Assembly (NCBI GenBank): GCA_965178125.1
Contig: OZ237759.1
Coordinates: 620,001-684,000, forward strand
Reading direction: 5' to 3'
DNA from: Bilabrum cf. latius
Lineage: Eukaryota; Bigyra: Bicosoecida; Bigyra; Bicosoecida
Length of the DNA: 64,000 nt
Shown here: one piece after another, positions 50,295-61,500 of the stretch
Layout: every line of letters starts with the position of its first letter
Position numbering within the stretch: the first letter of the stretch is position 1
Notes under the pieces: generated by a model
The model's input: the letters and a program-made list of their open reading frames with translations, nothing else
The model's database searches: none
What the model was told of the DNA's origin: nothing
Program-made: the position numbers and the translations under genes

Positions 50295-53200
50295 ATGGTG
50301 CTGCACTTTCGGCTCCGAGCTTACTCCGAGTCGGCCACCAGGATTGGTGACGCCGACAACGATGCGTGGACTCCTCACAACTAGTAGTCGCGATCGGACT
50401 CACCCGGTCATGGCAGCGATGCAGGGCCAGAAGAGAAGGTGAGACGCCCCCGGTTGCACAAACCAACTTGAAGTCCGTCTGCAATACGGGACAGCCCGCG
50501 AGCGGCTGCGGCTGGTGCGTGGAGCTATCCCCAAACTGGCCGCTACCAATACCATCCGGGCACTTGCACAGTCCAAACCAGACTACAACCAGGAAATGCA
50601 AGCCATGAATACCCACTTCACAAACGCAGCAAGCGACAGAGGCGACCAAAGGCGCTTCCCACGAGTCTAGATCCGCTGTTCTCGCAGCTGGTCCAGGCTC
50701 TTTCCAAAAAGGACTGCACCGGGAGCGAGGCACTTTGGGCGCAAATCGTCACCGAATGCACCGACTTGGACTTTGACCAGACCATGGTACTGAAGTACTG
50801 TCCTAGGGTGGCGCGCGAGACTGGCGTAAGTGCTTCTGCGTCGACCTTGGCCCAAGGCAACGCTACCTTCCAGTTCCAGTTGCGGCATGATCATGATGAT
50901 GCGAACGATTTCGATGATGAAGACACAAACTGTTCCAAATCGCAACACTTCTGTACGGTGCCTGGCCTGGTTGATGCTGTCGCTGCTGCTGCCGTTGGGC
51001 AGAGTGGCGCGGCCAGCAAGGAGCTCCCGGCTACATCTCCAGGGCTCGAAGTACCGGAGGCCCACTTACCGGCACCAGAAGCGAACTCTCACCCTCCCAA
51101 CCTCCTTCGCACGGAAGATCTTCGCTAGTGTTGGACCACGCACCTCACCAGGTTGAGCTAGATTCGAAGGGTGAAGACGTCGACGTTCTCAGGCGAACGA
51201 AGCATTCCCGCAAAACCGAAGGTAAGCCACCAAGTCATGCGCGCTGAGGCGTAGTTTGACGTGCCACTGTCGAAGAACGACCTAAAAATCGGGGCTAGTT
51301 GGTCGCGCGCAGCCGTACCAAGGGCTGCGAGTGCTGTTGCGGCGAGGTGTTTCGCTGCCTCTTCCGCCATATTGGTACTGGAATAGTGCACAAGCGCATT
51401 GCACGGGTCTGTCGCGAAGAGCGGGGCCATTTGCTCGCTTTTCACGGCTTGATTGATTGACTCGCGAGTAGCCGCATCTGCGTCCCGCAAAGCCTGCAGG
51501 CCAGCGCTACGCACTTCTGCTACTAAACCTTCCATATTCAACTTTAAATTTCTTAACGAATTATATATAAAGACTGTGAAACAAAGTACGTCTCTATAGC
51601 TCTGCTCACAACTGAGCTGAGCATCAACGGCCGTAGTTCCGTTTAGAACCCTCTATCTTCGCGAACCTTCGCTTCGAATTACCAAAACGCAGGATGATCT
51701 TACTGTGGTGCATCTGGCAGCAAATCTGCCAAACACATCAGTACTGGAGATTCTCTTGCAGGCAGGGGGAGATGCGCACCAGCCCAGCAGGCGAGCAGTT
51801 GTAAGATGAGCTTCACTCCAGTCTGCGCTATCTCGGCCCGTCTCGTTGCTCATGCATCGATTTCCTTGCTACGACCCAGAGTTTCTCCACGCATCGCAGC
51901 ATCCGCGGTACCCTGTCCAGCTCGCTGCGAAAAATGGTATGTGGCGAGCAGTCAAACTCCTGCTTGACTCTGGAGCGCAGGAGTCCGTGTACGCCAAAAC
52001 GAACGTAAGTGCGGTGTATCCGAAAGGGTTGATGCTCGATCATGCGATGCTGTCAATATACTGTAATGAAGATTGCGCTTCTTGTGCCTGCTCGCTCCCA
52101 CAGTCTGCCGGGAGGCCGTACGATGAGTGTGCCGACGAACCGCTCACTTAGGCCATCCGAGGACACCATCCGGAAGCTTGCATGGTGCTAGTGCAGTATG
52201 GAGCTCCATTGAGCATGTTAATTAGCGTGAGGAGTCTAGCATGGAATATACTTGGCTCACATCACATTGTCATGTTCGTGATTGCAGGGCAACGTCCACC
52301 GCATTGCATATCATTTGATGCATCCCACTCTATTGCAGATTTCTCAATCAAAGAGCGTGTCGCTGCTGCAGTTTGCAGTGCATGTGGCATAGACGACTGC
52401 GTCGCCTGTCGCGTCCTCCGACGCATAGTTGATCGTCAGCGCACTGAGCGCCAGCGGAACCTCGGACCGGGCTGCCTTCATTCGAACCATCGTGGAAGGG
52501 CTGCCGGAGGGAAGGCGGACCGAGCTCAAGGAGGCGATGCGCGATGTGGTTGCTGTGTCATCAGGGGGTACAGGAGCTGCTGCCGGAGCGGCTGCTGGTC
52601 AAGCGGCAGTGGCACCAGGTGAGGGAGCAGATGCGTCGGGCATGTCCTCGGGCCTGGTAGCAGGTGCTTCAGGCATATCTTCGGGCCAGGCAGCAGGTGC
52701 TTCAGGCATATCTTCGGGCCAGGCAGCGGCCGACTCGGTAACTTCTAGCCGAAGATCCGCCCAAACGGCCCAGTCGCCTTCAACACTCAGGAGTGGGCTT
52801 GATGGACACGTGCGGCCCGGCAGCTTGGCACCTGACTCCCGTTCTAAACGGTCAAGGGGTAGTGGCCGGGTCCTTACAGCTGATGCTCGCTTCATGCCAC
52901 GCAGTGGTGGCAAGACCACGGCCAGCCTATCGTCAGGTATGGGCTCTATCAGTGGGTCTGGCCATGCACGCGGGGCCTCTCTGTAGGGTATGGCAACTAC
53001 AGCCGTTGCCCCCACCCGTTCGGGCAGTTCAGGATGCGCCCAACCACCCGGCTCTGTGATACTTTGCTCCGAAGATAAGGGCCAGGATAAGGGGCGAGGA
53101 ATGCCAGAGCAAGGTGTCTTAATTCATGATGCCGACAGTCGTAGTGCAAGTCGCATGGCATGCGACGTCCCGAAGTAGGCACCATCACAAACGAGAGACT

Positions 53201-56200
53201 TGAACTAGCGAGGTTCAACCAGAAGGCCTTGCATCGCGTCCAAGCGCACGAGGCCAGGCTAGGGGCCTTCCTCGGGATCCAATGCGGGGTGGAAGCCGGG
53301 AAGGCTCGATTACAGGCCTTCCTCGGGATCCAGTGCGGGGTGGAAGCCGGGAAGGCTCGATTACAGGCCTTCCTCGGGATCCAGTGCGGGGTGGAAGCCG
53401 GGAAGGCTCGATTACAGGCCTTCCTCGGGATCCAGTGCGGGAGACTCTCCTAGCGGTGTTGTGCTATTTCATGGACCACGCGATAGGCCCCTGCCGAAGG
53501 CAACCCATCACACCAACCTATAGTCTTTAGGTGGCACGCGCAATGGCAAGATCGCTCGACCTCGACCAAGCTGTGAACCTCATACCAGGCCGGCTGCTGC
53601 GGGTGCGAAGCGTGGCAGACCCGAGAACCCGGCTTCAGATCAGGACGCAAAGAGGAGGAGGACGCTGCGCGGGACTAGCACGTCTGGACATGCCTCGAGG
53701 ATCGACAGCGACAGCGACAGCGATGTTGAACTTGTCTCAAGCAGTCCAGCTCGAGGACGCAGGGACGCAGCGAGTCGTGCCCGCTTACAACCCCTGGAGG
53801 GTGACAGCAATCCTGGCGTTGACTCTTCATCATCCAGCCCAGCATCCGATCCAGATGTAATTTCTGCCATGTACGCTGCTGAACCTGGCCTGAAAACACT
53901 CTGCAGGCACCCGATCAGCAGCACAGTCATTCGAGAGGTACGGCAATCAACCGAGGCACAAGGAAGTCAGATGATGCAGTCTGGAGGTGCGAGTGGGTCA
54001 GACCAATCTTCCGGTCTAGGGCGTGATCCTGCACGTCTTCCAGACGATTTAGACAATGCTGGAAAATATGGAACCCTAGACAGCAGCAGAATTCCAGACT
54101 ATCAAAGAACAAGCAGCCATGGCCAGCCAGACGCTGCCCGCCAGGCCAAGGCACAGCAAGACGCTGCCCACCAGGCCAAGGCTCAGCAAGACGCTGCCCG
54201 CCAGGCCAAGGCACAGCAAGACGCTGCCCGCCAGGCCAAGGCACAGCAAGACGCTGCCCGCCAGCCCAAGGCGCAGCAAGACGCTGCCCGCAAGGCCAAG
54301 GCACAGCAAGACGCTGCCCGCCAGCCCAAGGCACAGCAAGACGCTGCCCGCCAGGCCAAAGCGCAGCAAGACGCTGCCCGCCAGGCCAAGGCACAGCAAG
54401 ACGCTGCCCGCCAGGCCAAGACACAGCAAGACGCTGCCCGCCAGGCCAAGGCACAGCAAGACGCTGCCCGCAAGGCCAAGGCACAGCCAGACGCTGCCCG
54501 CCAGGCCAAGGCACAGCAAGACGCTGCCAGCCAGGCCAAGGCACAGCAAGACGCTGCCCGCCAGGCCAAGGCACAGCAAGACGCTGCCCGCCAGGCCAAG
54601 GCACAGCAAGACGCTGCCCGCCAGGCCAAGGCACAGCAAGACGCTGCCTGGCAGGCCAAGGCACAGCAAGACGCTGCCTGGCAGGCCAAGGCACAGCAAG
54701 ACGCTGCCTGGCAGGCCAAGCCACAGCAAGACGCTGTCCGCCAGGCCAAGCCACAGCAAGACGCTGCCCGCAAGGCCAAGACACAGCAAGACGCTGCCTG
54801 GCAGGCCAAGGCACAGCAAGACGCTGCCCGCCAGGCCAAGGCACAGCAAGACGCTGCCCGCAAGGCCAAGGCACAGCAAGACGCTGCCCGCAAGGCCAAG
54901 GCACAGCAAGACGCTGCCCGCCAGGCCAAGGCACAGCAAGACGCTGCCCGCCAGGCCAAGGCACAGCAAGACGCTGCCCGCCAGGCCAACGCACAGCGAG
55001 ACGCTGCCCGCCAGGCCAAGGCACAGCAAGACGCTGCCCGCCAGGCCAAGGCACAGCAAGACGCTGCCCGCCAGGCCAAGACACAGCAAGACGCTGCCCG
55101 CCAGGCCAAGACACAGCAAGACGCTGCCTGGCAGGCCAAGGCACAGCAAGACGCTGCCCGCCAGGCCAAGGCACAGCAAGACGCTGCCCGCCAGGCCAAG
55201 ACACAGCCAGACGCTGCCCGCCAGGCCAAGGCACAGCAAGACGCTGCCCGCCAGGCCAAGACACAGCAAGACGCTGCCCGCCAGGCCAAGGCACAGCAAG
55301 ACGCTGCCCGCCAGGCCAAGACACAGCAAGACGCTGCCCGCCAGGCCAAGGCACAGCAAGACGCTGCCCGCCAGGCCAAGGCACAGCAAGACGCTGCCCG
55401 CCAGGCCAAGACACAGCAAGACGCTGCCCGCAAGGCCAAGGCACAGCAAGACGCTGCCCACCAGGCCAAGGCACAGCAAGACGCTGTCCGCCAGGCCAAG
55501 ACACAGCAAGACGCTGCCCGCCAGGCCAAGGCACAGCAAGACGCTGCCCACCAGGCCAAGGCACAGCAAGACGCTGCCCGCCAGGCCAAGACACAGCAAG
55601 ACGCTGCCCGCCAGGCCAAGGCACAGCAAGACGCTGCTCGCCAGGCCAAGACACAGCCAGACGCTGCCCGCCAGGCCAAGGCACAGCAAGACGCTGCCCA
55701 CCAGGCCAAGGCACAGCAAGACGCTGTCCGCCAGGCCAAGACACAGCAAGACGCTGCCCGCCAGGCCAAGACACAGCAAGACGCTGCCTGGCAGGCCAAG
55801 ACACAGCAAGACGCTGCCCGCAAGGCCAAGGCACAGCCAGACGCTGCCCGCCAGGCCAAGGCACAGCAAGACGCTGCCCGCCAGGCCAAGGCACAGCAAG
55901 ACGCTGCCCGGCAGGCTAATGCAGATCATTTCGCGGCAAAGAGGCATCTTGATCGCATGCAGGCTGACATTCTTTCTGAGTTCAAGGCAGGACCAAGACC
56001 AAATGCTGCCAATAGTGCTATGGTGAATGGATCGCGCTCTGGGTCGGGTAGCATTTTGCCAAGAGCTCATCGTGCATCCGGGATCCATCGCAGGCATAGT
56101 ATGAGAGGGCGAAGTCGCAGGCTTTTTGGCATACTTCATCAGCCATGGGTGCAGTCTGTTGTGCGAAGCATGCGCCGGCTAGATGCAGACACTGGACCGA

Positions 56201-57828
56201 TTCAAAGGAAGGTTGAAGGCATGGCTCGCGATTACTTGCGAGAGCTTCAGAATCACGGGACTATGGCAGTCGCATTTTTGGCTTACTTGTCCCGTCCCAG
56301 TGCTGGTGAGCTGGATGGGATAGTCCATAACCATCTGGTCTCGTTGCACCCAAGGCTTCATGACCAAGCTAAGGCCACCCAGACTACACCGGAAGTCTTG
56401 GATGCGGTACGAAATGCTTGGTAGCAACTTGCGCATGCTGAATCCGAGGAGTGGGAGGGAATTGTAAAGCGACACATCTAGCTTGCTTTGGAGCCCGTTC
56501 GGATGCTCCAAGACCAGCTGAATCAGCTGGGTATGAGAATGCGGACCGACTTTCAATGGGTATGCGCCCCACGTCCGAACAGTGCATTTCTTCGTAGGCT
56601 GCGAGACACAGCGCGAAGCATGTATGCGCGCGACCGGTCAGGACATGCTGCGCAGTCTCAGCCAGGGGCAGCCTCCGCGCCCGCACCGGCACCAGCACGA
56701 GCACCTGCACCTGCACCGGCACCGGCACCTGCACCTGCACCTGCAAATACACCTGCACGACCCACTACGAGTGCAGTTCGGTCAGCATTGAGTAGGCTGC
56801 CTCGACCCAGCGTGGAGGGCCGTCGCAACGCCATGGCAGCAGCAGCAGCAGCTGCTGCATCAGTCGCTACAGGCGGCCTCGTGAGACCATTCCATGCAAT
56901 CGGGGAAGCAGAAACCGTTGCTGTGCCCTCATCAAGCGGTGTGATTCCTGGACATGCCGAGAGAGAACAGCTTGGCGTTGGCCTTTCTGCGTCATCTGAT
57001 AAAGAGCAGCCGATGCAGTTGTTCGGCACGGATCCACCGGTCTCTAGTGGGGGTTCTCTCCCGCAAGATTATGCAGCTAGCGTCGACGGAAGACCGCGTG
57101 TACCCCTTTATCTGGCTGCAGGTGCTACGGACTCCTTATTAGATGTAACTGGTGCTGATTTAGAGCCTGCTTCCTCCCATGCCCCGTCAGTGGAAAGCCG
57201 AACCGTATAGTCATGGTTTACATCCGAATCTGCACTGCAAGATCATGGACTGGGACCTAGCAGCCAGAGAACGGGAGCTTAGCTGCATGTGCAGGGTGCA
57301 CAGGCCGATCACCGCAACGAAGCTGAACCTCGCTACCGTGATCGTCATCCATTCGCTGGTACGAGTGGCACAGGGGATGGCGGAGGAGAACGTGCTGACG
57401 GCCTCACAATGCCAGGAATACCGAGTGGTGCCGGGGGCCTTCCGCCGCTGCCTATCCTCGGCCTTCCACCGCTGCCTACCCTCGGCCTTGCAGCGAGCCC
57501 ACGTCCCCCTGGAGGTGCAGCGTCGTAGGGTTCCTGTGACGGCGCCAGACTGTTTCAAATTGGAGGTCGAAGCGCTGAGAGTCCCGGTCTGCACGGTCCT
57601 GGAGAAGCCGCAGGGCCTGCACCGTCTGATGCAGCAGGAACTGCAGCTGCAGCAGGTGCAGTCCCTCAGGTAGGTACTGACCGCGGTCAACCGAGAAAAG
57701 AGAGCGCAGACGAGCCAAAGCACAGCGTAATCAGACGGCAGGGTCCAGCCGGAGGCAAGCCTGACGTCGAAGGCACTGGATCTAGATCCGGGGTAGCAGG
57801 TGCTACCCATAGGTAGCAAGGTGTTTGA
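50295..57828 (+). CDS. Ankyrin / decapeptide-repeat protein (paralog A)
   Basis: Six exons, all phase 0: 50295-50438, 50688-50825, 51693-51800, 51900-52004, 52104-52226, 52339-57828; 2,035 residues ending at TGA 57826-57828. Exons 3-5 each encode one ankyrin unit (VVHLAANLPNTSVLEILLQA; YPVQLAAKNGMWRAVKLLLD; DEPLT-[L]-AIRGHHPEAC). Exons 2-6 align with gene B at the same positions. The last exon holds a basic KRGRP region, a 17-residue repeat, 60 copies of a DAARQAKAQQ decapeptide, then a C-terminal domain shared with B (FLAYLSRPSAGELDGIV). Pro/Ala and Gly-rich tails follow. Exon 1 is the least certain. Function unknown; ankyrin units imply protein binding. Intron 2 is 867 bp, against 122 bp in gene B, and contains an antisense ORF. 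Confidence 0.75.
51089..51535 (-). CDS. Probable small gene nested antisense in an intron of gene A
   Basis: ATG 51535 to TGA 51089-51091, 148 residues with two TAG codons. The first ~125 residues are an ordinary helical, Ala-rich sequence (MEGLVAEVRSAGLQALRDAD, then VHYSSTNMAEEAAKHLAATA) with balanced composition, unlike random antisense. A TATATATAA box sits about 30 bp upstream on the coding strand. The host intron is ~745 bp longer than its counterpart in the paralog, consistent with an inserted gene. No family recognised. Confidence 0.42.
51562..51571 (-). promoter_or_regulatory. TATA-like box for the nested antisense ORF
   Basis: On the minus strand this reads CTTTATATATAATTC, about 30 bp before the ATG at 51535. 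Confidence 0.35.
53276..53447 (+). repeat. 51-bp tandem repeat (about 3.3 units)
   Basis: Near-identical units encode RPSSGSSAGWKPGRLDY (17 residues) in the gene A frame. The first unit differs by one base (AAT for AGT) in the Ser codon. Confidence 0.92.
54121..55920 (+). repeat. 30-bp minisatellite, 60 units of constant length
   Basis: Every 30-bp step from 54121 to 55920 is a variant of GACGCTGCCCGCCAGGCCAAG+GCACAGCAA, with no insertion or deletion in 1.8 kb. Variation is confined to a few positions: CGC/CAC/TGG/AAG for the Arg codon, GCA/ACA for Ala/Thr and CAA/CCA for Gln/Pro. It encodes DAARQAKAQQ, a likely long charged helix. Confidence 0.97.
56694..56757 (+). repeat. Ala-Pro hexamer tract (GCACCT/GCACCG)
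   Basis: Tandem GCACCT/GCACCG units encode alternating Ala-Pro in the C-terminal part of gene A. Confidence 0.8.
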
Positions 57829-58593
57829 GTTTGATGTGTATAGAATCATATGGTTAATCCAGCACATTTGGCAACGTAGAGCTACACCAGTGGCCTACCA
57901 CCTCCTGGCCGCGTCTGCGCCCCCCGCTGTGCCATCCGGGATCCTCGTGCAACCTCGGTGGACAACTTGCGTCCGGATAGGAAAGGAGCAGGCGTGCCGA
58001 TCAGGCCTGATGCCGATGGCCGTGAAGCCCTCCTCCAGGAATTAAGCCCGGAGCTCAAATTTTAATGCATTAAAGCATGAAACTATTGTAGTAGACAAAT
58101 GCAGACAAGTGCGTGATTTAAATCTAAATCTGGTTTTGCCACCTAAACTTCTTGCGTGGTAGATCTAGCTATAGACTTGTCAGAACTATTGCAAAGTCAG
58201 ATGCTTGAAAATTTTAGATAGTGTCTCGTTCAATGTAAGATATGACACAACTTGAAAGACCTAAATAGTCTGCTGCAGTAGATAGACAGTGGGGGTTACG
58301 CGAAATCTGCCAACAGGTAGGACTGGGTGGCCAAATGAAGCAAAGCTCCACAGGCTGACTAGCATCTCCCTCAAGAGACAGTCTCAACTAAAAACTAGCA
58401 TAGTCTAGCACAAGTTGTGGGCTGGCGCCGCGCATAAGCAAGCAGGAACGGTGCGACCGAACATTGCACGGAGCGCCTGATCACGATCGCACATCAGAAT
58501 CCAACACATCCGTGTTAGGAATCTAGTGATTGTAACTAATTTAATCTGGAATTTTGAATAGTCGCCATTCTATTCAACTCAAATAGCTCAAAA
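57829..58593. other. Intergenic between the ankyrin paralogs
   Basis: AT-rich, with no coding or RNA feature that I can support. It contains a GGCGCCGCGC half-element near 58425. Confidence 0.5.
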
Positions 58594-61500
58594 ATGCCAA
58601 CAAAAGGAAATGCGAGACTCTTTCTCGGCTCCGAATCGAAAGTGTCCGGGCGGGAAGCATTCACACAAGCAGGCGACGACTCCGACATTTCGCACCCTCT
58701 GTATAATCCGCCAGGAGATGCTTCGAACGTGAGTACGCGACAATATAAACCCCGAGCTTGCACCGGGCAGCTTCGGAGCGCAAACCTTGGCGGGGTCATG
58801 TGAATGGTGTGCAGCAGGCACCGACATGCATGATTGAGGCTAGCGTCACGATCGATACTAACCGCACAAAATACTCCTACGCGCCGCAGCAGAAGAGTGC
58901 GGAAGCCCCGAACCTTGACACAGGAACAACTCCAACTCCACACGAAGCTACGCGTGGCACTGTCCAAATCGGACTGTGCCCCATCCGAGGCTGACTGGAC
59001 CGATGTGAAGAAGCAGCGTGACATTGCGGTAGTGCTGCAATATAAGACAGACGTGCTCTTGGGGACAAAAGTAAGTGGTGCAAGCCGTGCTTGGCCACGC
59101 CTAGCTAGGCTTACTGCAACCTAGCGAAGCTGGATACTTATCAAGATGAAGATTCAAACAATCCGGATATTTATTTCAAAATAGTAAAGCAGGTGACCGA
59201 AGCAAGCCTGATGCATCTTGCTGCAAAATAGCCAAATTGGGAGGTTCTTTAGCGTATTATCGAGCTTGGTGGCGATGCCAACTAGGGTAGTCATCATCCA
59301 AATGTGAGCAACTTGCATGTCACGAAAACTGTTGAGATCATTATTCGCAGGGCGGTTCGTTGGTTCCAACAAACTAGTTCTGGCTGTTACTGAACCATTT
59401 AATACGAGCAGCATCCCTTGTATCCGATCCAGTTCTCTGCATTCGAGGGTCTTTGGAGGAACATTGAGATTCTGGTTAAAGGTGGGGCGAAGCCGCTCGT
59501 ATATGGACAAGTGAGATTCAACAGGTTCATATACCGAACCTGCAGAATCCTTCTCAATATATCTAGTTGTAATCTTGCTCCGTGGTTCCGCAGATGTACG
59601 ATGAGTGTGGAGACGAGCCGCTCACGTTGGCCGTCAAGGGCAGCCATCCAGAGGCATGTGCTATTTTGGTGCACCTGGGTGCCCCTTTGGACATGGTGAT
59701 TAACGTGAGCGATCCTATATTACTATGTATGGAGTTTGAACTATGTGTGGACAGCATTGAAGTGTCAGTCACTGCTACCATCCCGGCTGATTGTCTTGGC
59801 TTTGTGTCCGCAGAGATCGCAATCAACGAAGATCACACTCCTGGATCTCGCCATTGGTCGCGTTGCAGTCAAGCGCCAGGAAGCACGCAACTTGCCGGGC
59901 TCCGTTGCTAGCCAGCTTGAAGAGGCGGATATCATTCTGAAAGCCATGCGAGCAGCGAATGCACTGCCTGGTGAACAGGGAAAGCCAAGCTCTACACGGT
60001 TCGTGCGTGCCATTTTGGAGGGGCTCCCAAGCGACAGGAGTTCCGAGCTCGTATTGCACCTGCCAGAGTACTAGACAGAGACAAAGGCATACGGGGCCGC
60101 TACGGATGGATCGTCGTCGTTGTCATCTTCCTCATCGGCAGCCTCATCAACTGCATCTAGGGCTAAACCTGAAGCGCGTGTAGCGGCGTTATTGTCGACA
60201 ATTTCGCCGTCCTCGTTGACTACAGTATCATCGTGCGCTAGATCATCAGTTCCAGTGATGGCTTCCGCCGGACCAACGCCTTCAACGGATGCAATCCCAG
60301 GAGGTATATTGGTCCGCCCAATGCCGCATGCCGATGGTGCTGCCATGAGCAGCAACAGCAGCAAACCTCAGACCGTGACAAATATGGATCGCGATAGATT
60401 ACCTGCAAAGAGCGCGCATACCGACTCCCGCGGCATGTTTTCAATTGGATCCAAGCGCAAGAGGAGCCTTGCCTTCGCCAGTAGTGAAAGGAAGCAACTA
60501 CTACCACATGATGATTCGAGTGAATAGGCAACCAAGGTCCCATCAAGCTGGGCAGCCGGGCCTGGTGCTTTCTCAAGAGAGAGGAAAGGTAGCAGCAGGC
60601 TTGCTATCACGGCCCCACCTGCTGGGAAATCAGGTAAAGCTGAAGCACAAGGTCTGGCGTCTTAGTCCAGCTACACGATGGCCAGCGCTGGAAGCCCGGT
60701 CATGAATGGCCATTCCGCCTCATTCAGCGACGTGGATGGACTTGCATCAGATGTTGAAGACGACAATACGGCCCATCAATTTGTCGACCGGTCTCATGGG
60801 TCAGCTGGACAGCTGTACTCTGGAGCTGGTCGCTCGAACTTTGCACCAGCCTGGCTCTCTACCCTGTAGGCCAACTGGACGCAATCGGCACAGAGAATGC
60901 TGCAGAGACAAAGAGACCTGGAGGAGGCCGCAGGATAGGAAGCTGCGCCAGCTGCAACAGGGTTATTGCGAAAGCTTCGTCATGTGGGCGACACGGAGGT
61001 CGCTCTAGTGAAGCAGCTATGCAGACACCAAGCTTCAGCGCTGGACCGCGTCGTTTATCGATAGCTTATCGAGCAAAATCCAACGTTGGAAAGCAAGAGT
61101 AGGAAACAGTCCAACTGCAGCCCGAGCGTTAAGTCAGTCGTCGCAGAAGGGTGGAAACGATGCTCCGATGCCGCTAACAAGCGGCTGCTCGACCGAGGCA
61201 CAGAATGCATGAGGGCCGCTCATCTCGAAATTGCACGCCTGGTCCAATTGTGCAGGTAGAACGGGGGCATCCCTGACGATATTATTGCTTTTTTGCGTGA
61301 TCCTGATCCACGCAGCCAACTGCTGGCCGAAATCCAGTCAAGGGCGCAGGTGACCTACGGCGCAAGAGACGAACACAACTCTGCTGGCAACGATGATACA
61401 AAGTCAGTTCCAATGGCGATGCAATAGGATATGAGGGTAAAACTGCTGGACGCTAGGCAGGGCATGCAACTGAAGTCAAGTTCAGTGACCAGGCACATTG

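Noticed and set aside
50366-50608. Alternative first-exon frames for ankyrin gene A
   Set aside because: Only ATG 50295 with a phase-0 donor at 50438 matches the phase and layout of exon 1 in gene B. Kept as uncertain rather than certain.
54121-55920. CRISPR-like array
   Set aside because: Units are contiguous 30-bp coding repeats with no unique spacers, in a eukaryotic gene.
53927-56139. Long ORFs (568-687 codons) on the minus strand and in another + frame across the 30-bp array
   Set aside because: They are by-products of a repeat unit lacking stop triplets in several frames. Only frame 1 continues into conserved exons on both sides.
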